Shown here piece after piece: positions 6,719-13,523 of a stretch of 16,413 bases of DNA (position 1 is its first letter; every line of letters begins with the position of its first letter). Source of the stretch: Bacillota bacterium (GTDB lineage: Bacteria > Bacillota > Clostridia > Tissierellales > Sedimentibacteraceae). A program made the position numbers and the translations under genes. The DNA is taken from assembly GCA_029239575.1 (NCBI GenBank), contig JARBUP010000032.1:1-16413 (forward strand). Reading direction: 5' to 3'. The notes under the pieces are model-generated. The model did not search any database. It had not been told where the DNA came from and was given only the letters and a program-made list of their open reading frames with translations.

Positions 6719-7333
6719 ATGAATATAGAACAAATCAAAAATATATTAAAAAACTCAAAAGCAAAACCCATAGAAGATAATTTAAATTTTGCTGTATTAG
6801 TTCCATTAATAGAAATAAATAACGAATTAAATATTATATACGAAGTTAGATCGAAATCCATAAAACAACCTGGAGAAATTTCTTTTCCAGGAGGTTTAAT
6901 AGAAGAAGATGAAGAACCTGTGGATGCAGCTATTAGAGAAACGTGGGAAGAAATAGGTGTTGAAAAAAACAATATAGAAATTATTTCAGAACTTGATTTT
7001 TCTTTTGCTCCTGCCAGAAATGATTCTGTTGTTTATCCATTTCTTGGACATGTTAAAAATACGGATATTTCTAAACTTAAATATAGTGAGGAAGAAGTGT
7101 CTGAACTTTTTACTGTACCCATTTCTTTTTTTCTCGAAAATGAGCCAGAAAAACATTATATTTGCTATTATCCAAAAACAGAAGATAATTTTCCGCACCA
7201 CATGATTAATAACGGTGTAGATTACAATTGGAAGGAAATAAGAAATCCAATTTATTTTTATAAATACAATAAATATGTTATTTGGGGACTTACTGCTAAA
7301 ATAACATATAATTGCATACAAAAATTAAAATAA
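6719..7333 (+). CDS. Nudix hydrolase, CoA pyrophosphatase type (NudL-like)
   Basis: Protein of 204 residues with a complete Nudix box at 59-81: G-LIEED-E, then x7, then RETWEEIGV, fitting Gx5Ex7REUxEExGU. The preceding KQPGEISFPGG resembles the CoA-pyrophosphatase signature (LRxHxGQVxFPGG) in NudL/PCD1-like enzymes, which cut CoA and its derivatives to 3',5'-ADP and 4'-phosphopantetheine. The conserved histidine is replaced (S-I-K-Q-P-G-E), so specificity could differ. The reaction needs Mg2+ or Mn2+. The ribosome binding site AAGGAAG overlaps the stop region of the upstream GDT1-like gene, and a strong terminator ends the operon at 7335-7372. Confidence 0.85.
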   Translation: MNIEQIKNILKNSKAKPIEDNLNFAVLVPLIEINNELNIIYEVRSKSIKQPGEISFPGGLIEEDEEPVDAAIRETWEEIGVEKNNIEIISELDFSFAPARNDSVVYPFLGHVKNTDISKLKYSEEEVSELFTVPISFFLENEPEKHYICYYPKTEDNFPHHMINNGVDYNWKEIRNPIYFYKYNKYVIWGLTAKITYNCIQKLK

Positions 7334-7334
7334 A

Positions 7335-7372
7335 AATAAAGTGGTGCTCTCATAGCGCCCCTTTATTTTTTT
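7335..7372 (+). terminator. Intrinsic terminator of the GDT1-Nudix operon
   Basis: AATAAAGTGGTGCT 7335-7348 pairs with AGCGCCCCTTTATT 7354-7367 with one mismatch and one G-T pair, loop CTCAT, then a T-run. It starts 2 bases after the stop codon. Confidence 0.88.
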
Positions 7373-7397
7373 CATCCTGAGCGAAAGCGAAGTATCT
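7371..7397 (+). repeat. Dispersed 27-bp repeat, single copy after a terminator
   Basis: TTCATCCTGAGCG..AGCGAAGTATCT differs from the consensus at only a few positions. It begins in the T-run of the preceding terminator and stands about 125 bases upstream of the sigma-54 promoter. No facing copy is seen nearby. Confidence 0.7.
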
Positions 7398-7522
7398 TGT
7401 TACTTCAATCTTATTCTATAAAAAATTACAACTGTCAAAAATTCTGTCACTACTACATGTAAAATAAATCATACAAAATTAATCATATCGATAAAAAGTG
7501 TTTGAAATTTAATATTAAATAT

Positions 7523-7539
7523 CTGGCATAAATATTGCA
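7523..7539 (+). promoter_or_regulatory. Sigma-54 (RpoN) -24/-12 promoter of the hyp operon
   Basis: CTGGCATAAATATTGCA fits the consensus YTGGCACGRNNNTTGCW. GG at 7525-7526 and GC at 7537-7538 have the required spacing, and TTGCA is perfect. Predicted start near 7550, leader about 24 bases, ribosome binding site GGAG at 7565-7568, start codon 7574. Two direct copies of CTGTCA at 7432-7437 and 7444-7449 lie about 90 bases upstream, where enhancer sites for an activator would be expected; that assignment is speculative. Confidence 0.82.
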
Positions 7540-7573
7540 TATATATTATTGAAATAAAAATTATGGAGATAAA

Positions 7574-8473
7574 ATGAAAGCAAATATTTTTAATATACAA
7601 AAATTTTCTGTCCATGATGGACCAGGAATAAGAACTACAGTGTTCTTTAAAGGTTGCCCTTTGAAATGTTTGTGGTGCCACAATCCAGAAAGTCAAAATC
7701 CAAAAAAAGAAATTCTGTATGACATAAATAAATGTGTTTTATGTGGAAAATGTGTAGAAGTTTGTCCTCAAAATGCAGTGAGGATAGAAAATAATGTAGT
7801 GCTTACCGATAAGAATAAATGCAATCATTGCGGAGAATGTGTAATTTATTGTATTCCAGGAGCAAGACAGGTTGCAGGAAAAGAATATACTGTTGATGAA
7901 GTATTAAAAGAAGTTATTAAAGATAAGGTTTTTTATGAACATTCAAATGGAGGTGTAACTGTTTCAGGTGGTGAACCATTAATTCAAATTGATTTTGTAG
8001 AAGAACTTTTAAAAAAATTAAAAGAAAATAATATCCATACTGCAGTTGATACCTGTGGAACTGTAAATTTTGAAAACCTTCAAAGAGTTGCACCATATAC
8101 GGATGTGTTTTTATATGATTTGAAAATAATGGATGATGAAAAACATAAAGAGTTTGTTGGTAGTTCTAATAAATTAATTTTAGAGAATTTAAAAAGATTA
8201 TCCCAAATTCATAACAATATTAATTTAAGAATGATAATAGTAGAAGGTGTCAATGCAGAAGAAAAACATATCGAAGAGACACTAAAGTTTATTAAGGATT
8301 TAGGCATTAAAAAAATAAATTTGCTTCCTTATCATGATATTGCAAAACATAAATATAAGAAATTAAACATGTTTTATGAAGATCATAAAATGAAAAAACC
8401 GACTGAAGAAAAAATGCAAGCTTTCAAGGAAATGTTTGAATCAAATAATTATAATGTAAAAATAGGAGGTTAG
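7574..8473 (+). CDS. hypE: Glycyl radical enzyme activase for HypD (radical SAM)
   Basis: Radical SAM enzyme of 299 residues that installs the glycyl radical on the enzyme encoded next. The radical SAM cysteines are C28-x3-C32-x2-C35 in GCPLKCLWCHNPE, preceded by SVHDGPGIRTTVFF, the usual activase N-terminus. A ferredoxin-like insert holds two further 4Fe-4S sites: C54, C57, C60, C64 and C83, C86, C89, C93. This is the form seen in activases of dehydratase-type glycyl radical enzymes, and not in the smaller PFL activase. SGGEP (131-135) binds SAM. The stop is one base before the start of the dehydratase gene and AGGAGG for that gene lies within the last codons, so translation is coupled. Transcription is predicted from the sigma-54 promoter at 7523. 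The hypE symbol rests on its partner. Confidence 0.92.
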   Translation: MKANIFNIQKFSVHDGPGIRTTVFFKGCPLKCLWCHNPESQNPKKEILYDINKCVLCGKCVEVCPQNAVRIENNVVLTDKNKCNHCGECVIYCIPGARQVAGKEYTVDEVLKEVIKDKVFYEHSNGGVTVSGGEPLIQIDFVEELLKKLKENNIHTAVDTCGTVNFENLQRVAPYTDVFLYDLKIMDDEKHKEFVGSSNKLILENLKRLSQIHNNINLRMIIVEGVNAEEKHIEETLKFIKDLGIKKINLLPYHDIAKHKYKKLNMFYEDHKMKKPTEEKMQAFKEMFESNNYNVKIGG

Positions 8474-8474
8474 T

Positions 8475-10847
8475 ATGAGAGGTTATACTGAAAGAACTAA
8501 AAAGTTAAGAGAAGAAAGTGCATCCACACAGCCAAGTGTTAGTTTAGAAAGAGCTTTATTAGAAACGGAATTTTATCAAAAACATTATGGCACAGTTGAA
8601 ACACCAGTGTTACGCGCATTAAACTTCAAATATTTAATGGAAAATAGGAAATTATATATTGGAGAAAATGAATTAATAATTGGTGAAAAAAGTGAAGGAC
8701 CACAAGTTGTTCCAACATTTCCTGAACTATGTGCTCACACTATAGAAGATATGACAGTAATGAATGAAAGAAAATATATAAACTTTAAAGTAAAAGATGA
8801 AGACAAGGTAGTACAAGCTGAAAAAATTCTACCTTATTGGGAAAGTAAATCAACAAGGGATAGAATTCTTGCTTCTATGACGCCTGAGTGGAAAGATTGC
8901 TATGCGGCAGGTATGTTTACAGAGTTTATGGAACAAAGAGCACCGGGTCATACTGTTGCAGATGATAAATTTTATAAAAAAGGATTTATAGAATTCAAAC
9001 AAGAAATAGAAGAAGCTATAGAGCAACTTGACTTTTTATATGATGCTGAAGCATATAATAAAAAATCTCAACTTGAAGCCATGGCAATTTCATGCGATGC
9101 CATCATGATTTATGGACAAAGATATGCAGCATATGCAAGAGAATTAGCAGAAAAAGAAACAAATTTACAAAGAAAAAAAGAACTTTTATGGATTGCAGGA
9201 AACTGTGATGTAGTTCCAGCACATAAACCAGAAACATATGCTCAAGCATTACAAATGTATTGGTTTGTTCACATAGGAGTAACTACAGAAACTAACACTT
9301 GGGATGCTTTCTCACCGGGAAGATTGGACCAATATGTATATCCGTTTTATGAAAAAGAATTGAAAGCAGGCGAGTTGGATTATGATAAAGCAAGAGAATT
9401 AATGGAATGTCTCTTTATTAAATTTAACAATCAGCCAGCACCTCCAAAAGTAGGTATAACATTAAAAGAAAGTGGAACATATACAGACTTTGCTAACATC
9501 AACACAGGGGGAATTAACCCATATACAGGAGAAAATGGGGTAAATGATGTTTCATACATTATCCTTGATGCAATGGATGAAATGAGACTTTTACAACCAA
9601 GTTCAAATGTACAAATAAGTGAGAAAACACCTGATGAATTTTTGAAAAGATCAGTAGAAATTTCAAGAAAAGGTTGGGGACAGCCAGCATTTTATAACAC
9701 AGAAGAATTAATTCAAGAATTACTTAATGCAGGAAAAACATTAGAAGATGCTCGCTTTGGTGGTTCAAGTGGTTGTGTTGAAACAGGATGCCATGGAAGA
9801 GAAGCATATGTTTTAACAGGATATTTAAATGTACCTAAAATATTTGAACTTACAATGAACAATGGATTTGACAAGTATACAAATAAACAAATAGGTTTAA
9901 AAACAGGAAAACCTGAAGATTTTAAATCATATGAAGAACTATATGATGCATATATGAAACAAATTGAATATATGGTAAATGTAAAAATTAGAGGAAACAA
10001 TGTAATAGAAAAAATATTTGCTACTCAGATGCCTACTCCATTTATGTCAGTTTTAACAACAGGCTGTAAAGAAAGTGGTAAGGACTATAATGCAGGCGGT
10101 TCAAAATATAACACAAGATATATTCAAATAGTTGGTATAGGAACTATTACTGATTGTTTATCATCAATTAAATATAATGTATTTGATGAAAAAAGATTTA
10201 CTATGAAAGAACTTTTATTAGCAATAGATGCAAACTTTGAAGGATATGAAATGATTCACAATTTAGTTTTAAATCATACACCTAAATACGGAAATGATAA
10301 TGACTATGCTGATGATATAATGCTTGATGTTTTTTCTAATATAAGGGATAACATAAGAGGAAGAAAAACAGTTTGTGGTGGAACTTACCAAATAGATATG
10401 CTTCCAACAACATGCCATATTTATTTTGGTGGAGTTATGACAGCATCTGCAAATGGAAGATTAAAAGGAAAACCCGTTACAGATGGTATTTCTCCAGAAA
10501 AAGGTGCTGATACAAATGGACCAACAGCAGTTATTAAGTCATGCGCTAAAATGGATCACACATCAACAGGAGGTACTCTGTTAAATCAAAAATTCACTCC
10601 ATCATCAATACAAGGAGAAGAAGGATTAAACAATGTATCAGCTTTAATTAGATCATATTTTTGCATGAATGGACACCACATTCAGTTTAATGTAGTTGAC
10701 AGAGCAACATTAATTGAAGCACAGAAAAATCCAGAAGAACATAAAGATTTAATAGTAAGAGTTGCAGGTTATTCAGATAACTTCAACAACCTTGAAAAAG
10801 CATTGCAAGATGAAATAATAGATAGAACAGAACAGTCATTTAATTAA
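8475..10847 (+). CDS. hypD: Glycyl radical enzyme, trans-4-hydroxy-L-proline dehydratase (HypD)
   Basis: Glycyl radical enzyme of 790 residues. The radical loop is RVAGYS with G765, and the thiyl cysteine C434 lies in GCVETGC with the general-base E436. Both numbers coincide with those I recall for C. difficile HypD. The other HypD substrate residues also align by motif: H159 in APGHT (H160), D277 in TWDAFS (D278), S333 and F339 in KESGTYTDF (S334, F340), and Y450. HypD dehydrates trans-4-hydroxy-L-proline to 1-pyrroline-5-carboxylate, which a P5C reductase turns into proline for biosynthesis or Stickland reduction. No proC lies in this window, so the reductase must be elsewhere. C439-H440 replaces the C-F I remember in the reference enzyme; glycyl radical dehydratases for hydroxyproline isomers or N-methyl derivatives are the main alternatives. 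The operon ends at a perfect hairpin terminator. Confidence 0.88.
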   Translation: MRGYTERTKKLREESASTQPSVSLERALLETEFYQKHYGTVETPVLRALNFKYLMENRKLYIGENELIIGEKSEGPQVVPTFPELCAHTIEDMTVMNERKYINFKVKDEDKVVQAEKILPYWESKSTRDRILASMTPEWKDCYAAGMFTEFMEQRAPGHTVADDKFYKKGFIEFKQEIEEAIEQLDFLYDAEAYNKKSQLEAMAISCDAIMIYGQRYAAYARELAEKETNLQRKKELLWIAGNCDVVPAHKPETYAQALQMYWFVHIGVTTETNTWDAFSPGRLDQYVYPFYEKELKAGELDYDKARELMECLFIKFNNQPAPPKVGITLKESGTYTDFANINTGGINPYTGENGVNDVSYIILDAMDEMRLLQPSSNVQISEKTPDEFLKRSVEISRKGWGQPAFYNTEELIQELLNAGKTLEDARFGGSSGCVETGCHGREAYVLTGYLNVPKIFELTMNNGFDKYTNKQIGLKTGKPEDFKSYEELYDAYMKQIEYMVNVKIRGNNVIEKIFATQMPTPFMSVLTTGCKESGKDYNAGGSKYNTRYIQIVGIGTITDCLSSIKYNVFDEKRFTMKELLLAIDANFEGYEMIHNLVLNHTPKYGNDNDYADDIMLDVFSNIRDNIRGRKTVCGGTYQIDMLPTTCHIYFGGVMTASANGRLKGKPVTDGISPEKGADTNGPTAVIKSCAKMDHTSTGGTLLNQKFTPSSIQGEEGLNNVSALIRSYFCMNGHHIQFNVVDRATLIEAQKNPEEHKDLIVRVAGYSDNFNNLEKALQDEIIDRTEQSFN

Positions 10848-10857
10848 ATAATATACT

Positions 10858-10897
10858 AAATTCTATGCAAAGTTAGTACTTTGCATAGAATTTTTTT
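10858..10897 (+). terminator. Strong intrinsic terminator of the hyp operon
   Basis: AAATTCTATGCAAAG 10858-10872 pairs perfectly with CTTTGCATAGAATTT 10879-10893 around TTAGTA, and seven T residues (10891-10897) overlap and follow the arm. It lies 11 bases past the hypD stop. Confidence 0.93.
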
Positions 10898-10935
10898 GTT
10901 TAAATTATTAATAACTTAAAAATAAATAAATACTG

Positions 10936-10964
10936 TGGATAATAACACTAAGAATTGATATAAT
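10936..10964 (+). promoter_or_regulatory. Candidate sigma-A promoter of the LysR gene
   Basis: TGGATA at 10936-10941 (4 of 6 matches to TTGACA) and a perfect TATAAT at 10959-10964 are 17 bases apart. The predicted leader is about 110 bases and AT-rich. LysR genes usually repress themselves, but I cannot point to a clear binding box. Confidence 0.45.
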
Positions 10965-11082
10965 TGGGATATTTAAAAAGTATTGAGAAAATTCTATAAT
11001 CAATATAGAAAAAATTCAGAATATAGATTTTACTTATATTTATTATAAGTTATAATAATAAATTTTAAATGGAGGGATGATT

Positions 11083-12000
11083 GTGTACTTAAAAGAGCAA
11101 TTATATGTTTGTACTTTAGCTGAAACAGGAAATATAACAAAAGCAGCAGAACAATTATTTATTTCGCAGCCCGCTCTAAGCACGTATATTAATAATTTAG
11201 AAAATAATTTAAATGTTCAGCTTTTCATCAAAAAAAGTGGTAAATTTTCACTTACTTATATCGGTGAAAAATATTTGGAAAAAGCAAAGCATATGTTAAA
11301 ACTGCAGGACGAATTTAATTTGGAGTTAAGTCTGTTTGCTAAGGGAGTAACTGGCAGAATAAGAATAGGTGTTCAGTCAAGAAGATCGCCTTTTATAGTG
11401 CCTGATATAGCATGTTTCTTCAAGGATAATTACCCTAATATTGAATTTATTCTTGAGGAAGGAGATATAAAATCTTTGGAGAAAATGATAGAGGAAAATA
11501 AATTGGATTTTATAATTTACACGTGTCAGGACAGAAAATTAAATTTGGAGTATGAGTTTATTCAGGAAGACAAAATTTTGGTTGCGATAAACAGATATAG
11601 CAGTTTGAGAAGTAAAACACATTGGAACGAAGGAGATAAATTTCCGTGGATAAATATTAAAGACTTTAAAGATGAGTTTTTAATATTGCCTCATAAAGGT
11701 CAAAGCTTAAGGTGTACATTGGATTTTTTGCTTAAAGAAGAAGGAATAAAACCAAAAAAAGTTATGGAAGTCAGAAATCTTGAGACAATCATTGAATTAG
11801 TAAACAAAAATTTAGGGGTAGGATTTAACAGAGAAAGTTATATCAGCCATATGAATAATGATAACATTCTGTATCTGAATATAAAACAGGATACGACGCA
11901 ATCTGAGCTGGTTATTGCATACTCCAAGGATAACAGCCAAATACCAAATTTTTTGAATATTATTTCTTCGATTAAAAGTATTATGCTATCTAAAATATAA
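11083..12000 (+). CDS. LysR-family transcriptional regulator
   Basis: DNA-binding regulator of 305 residues from the start chosen here. The N-terminal winged helix-turn-helix has the classic LTTR pattern (about 10-60: LAETGNITKAAEQLFISQPALS, then YINNLENNLNVQLF). From about residue 85 a periplasmic-binding-like effector domain follows (GRIRIGVQSRR..VPDIACFFKDNYPNIEFILEEGD; later ILPHKGQSLR and the ETIIELVNKNLGVGF segment). Start choice: GGAGG at 11071-11075 touches ATG 11077 with no room for a ribosome, while GTG 11083 in the same frame lies 7 bases away, so GTG is preferred. ATG 11077 would add two residues. It is co-directional with and just upstream of the YfcC-M20 pair and probably regulates it in response to the carrier's substrate or a product of the peptidase. 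Confidence 0.9.
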   Translation: MYLKEQLYVCTLAETGNITKAAEQLFISQPALSTYINNLENNLNVQLFIKKSGKFSLTYIGEKYLEKAKHMLKLQDEFNLELSLFAKGVTGRIRIGVQSRRSPFIVPDIACFFKDNYPNIEFILEEGDIKSLEKMIEENKLDFIIYTCQDRKLNLEYEFIQEDKILVAINRYSSLRSKTHWNEGDKFPWINIKDFKDEFLILPHKGQSLRCTLDFLLKEEGIKPKKVMEVRNLETIIELVNKNLGVGFNRESYISHMNNDNILYLNIKQDTTQSELVIAYSKDNSQIPNFLNIISSIKSIMLSKI

Positions 12001-12049
12001 GTTTTTCTTATAATTAATATAAATTAAATAGCTTTTACAAAACAACCGA

Positions 12050-12078
12050 TATAATATAGACTTGTTTTAGCTATAGCT
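12050..12078 (+). promoter_or_regulatory. Candidate promoter and operator-like palindrome before the YfcC gene
   Basis: A TATAAT at 12050-12055 has no good -35 at 17 bases, as expected for an activator-dependent promoter. About 14 bases further is a perfect 10-base palindrome AGCTATAGCT (12069-12078). The gap of 111 bases between the LysR stop and the YfcC start would be the place for LysR-regulated transcription. Function is inferred from position only. Confidence 0.35.
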
Positions 12079-12111
12079 CAAAGAAAAATTCTAATACAAG
12101 GAGATGTTACA

Positions 12112-13512
12112 TTGGAAAAAATTAAAAAGGGTAATTTTAAAATGCCTCATTCACTGGTAATTATTGCATTTATTGTTATTGTAGCAGCATTAGCTACTTG
12201 GATAGTTCCTGCCGGAGAATATCAAAGAATTGAAAACAGCAGCGGGGTTAAGGTTATCGATGCTGCATCGTTTGAATATGTTGAAAGTACTCCCGTTAAT
12301 CCGATTGATTTAGGAACTTATGCAATTCAAGGATATATGAGTACTGCTAATTTAATATTCGTAATATTATTTTCAGGTGCTGCATTTAATGTAATAACTG
12401 CTAGCGGCGCACTTCAATCGATTATTGCTTTGGTAGCAAAGAAATTTTCTTCAAAAGAAACAGTATTCATTCCTATATTAACTTTAATATTTGGATTGAT
12501 TTGTACTACACAAGGGGTTAATACATTCATTGGGTTTGCTCCGGTTATGGTTATGATGGCTAAAGCTATGGGGTTTGACTCTATTGTCGGAGCATCAATA
12601 ATATTGCTTGGCGGTGCTGTCGGTTTTTCTACCGGAACATTAAATGTTAGCACAACAATTGTTGCTCAAACGATTGCAGAACTGCCTCCATATTCGGGAA
12701 TTGAGTACAGGGCATTTTGTTTTGTGGTATTCTACATCGTGACAAACATATATCTCATCAGGTATGCAAAGAAAATTAGAAATAATCCTGAATTAAGCAC
12801 AGTGTTTGATTTAGAAATAAATTCTAAAGTTGATGCAGGTGCATTAGAAGCAGCAGGACCAATGAATACAAGAAAATGGTTAGTAGTTTTATCTTTAATT
12901 GGAATATTAGCATTGATTGTTTATGGAGGCGTAAAACTTGATTGGGCTTTAGAAGAAAGTGCCAGTGCATTTATTTGGTTAGGAATAATAGCTGGAGTAT
13001 GTGCTGGATTTACCCCAAGTGAAACAGCAAAACATTTTGTAAATGGTGCTAAGACAATGATTGGAGCTGCATTGATAATAGGACTTGCTCGGTCTGTATC
13101 CGGAGTATTAAGCGCAGGTACAATTATGGATACTACAATATATGGAATGGCAAATGCGTTAAGCAATGTTCCTCTATATTTGCAAGGTATGGCTATGTAT
13201 ATAGCAAACTTATTATTAAATCTTTTTATAACATCAGGCAGCGGCCTAGCAAATACAGTAATGCCACTATTTGTACCACTTGCTGACATGGTTGGTCTTA
13301 CAAGACAAGCAGCAGTTTTGGCTTTCAATTTTGGAGATGGTTTTGGTAATTATGTTCTTCCAACTTCTACTGCACTTATGGGTATTCTTGGAGCTTCAAA
13401 TATTCCTTATGACCGTTGGATGAAATTTATGTGGAAGCTGTTCTTAATTTGGGTTGCTGTTGGATGTTTGTTAATGTTAGTAGCTCAGATGATAAACTTA
13501 GGACCAATGTAG
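12112..13512 (+). CDS. YfcC-family membrane carrier
   Basis: Polytopic inner-membrane protein of 466 residues with about 10-12 hydrophobic segments. It begins MEKIKKGNFKMPHSLVIIAF, then ATWIVPAGEYQR, the conserved N-terminal turn of YfcC/DcuC-like carriers. Other visible conserved parts are GGAVGFSTGTLNVSTTIVAQ and the C-terminal SGSGLANTVMPLFVPLADMVG with RQAAVLAFNFGDGF. It starts at TTG 12112, supported by AAGGAG at 12098-12103 with an 8-base spacer; the nearby ATG 12104 is out of frame. The M20 peptidase gene starts 11 bases after the stop, so the two form one transcript. Substrate unknown; the peptidase partner suggests an amide-linked or N-acyl amino acid or dipeptide. It is a paralogue of the truncated gene at 1-357, with clearly diverged sequence. 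Confidence 0.9.
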   Translation: MEKIKKGNFKMPHSLVIIAFIVIVAALATWIVPAGEYQRIENSSGVKVIDAASFEYVESTPVNPIDLGTYAIQGYMSTANLIFVILFSGAAFNVITASGALQSIIALVAKKFSSKETVFIPILTLIFGLICTTQGVNTFIGFAPVMVMMAKAMGFDSIVGASIILLGGAVGFSTGTLNVSTTIVAQTIAELPPYSGIEYRAFCFVVFYIVTNIYLIRYAKKIRNNPELSTVFDLEINSKVDAGALEAAGPMNTRKWLVVLSLIGILALIVYGGVKLDWALEESASAFIWLGIIAGVCAGFTPSETAKHFVNGAKTMIGAALIIGLARSVSGVLSAGTIMDTTIYGMANALSNVPLYLQGMAMYIANLLLNLFITSGSGLANTVMPLFVPLADMVGLTRQAAVLAFNFGDGFGNYVLPTSTALMGILGASNIPYDRWMKFMWKLFLIWVAVGCLLMLVAQMINLGPM

Positions 13513-13523
13513 AGAGGACAGAA

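Noticed and set aside
1674..7397. CRISPR array
   Set aside because: Repeat copies are far apart, in both orientations and without regular spacers; no cas genes are seen.
9713..10000. Minus-strand open frames inside hypD, iadA, yfcC, M20 and other genes
   Set aside because: They lie opposite clear coding genes, have no ribosome binding sites and give low-complexity hydrophobic or serine-rich translations; they are antisense shadows.
13416..13523. Longer N-terminus for the M20 peptidase, overlapping the YfcC gene
   Set aside because: No family similarity in the extra 36 residues; ATG 13524 has a good ribosome binding site and the expected M20 N-terminus.
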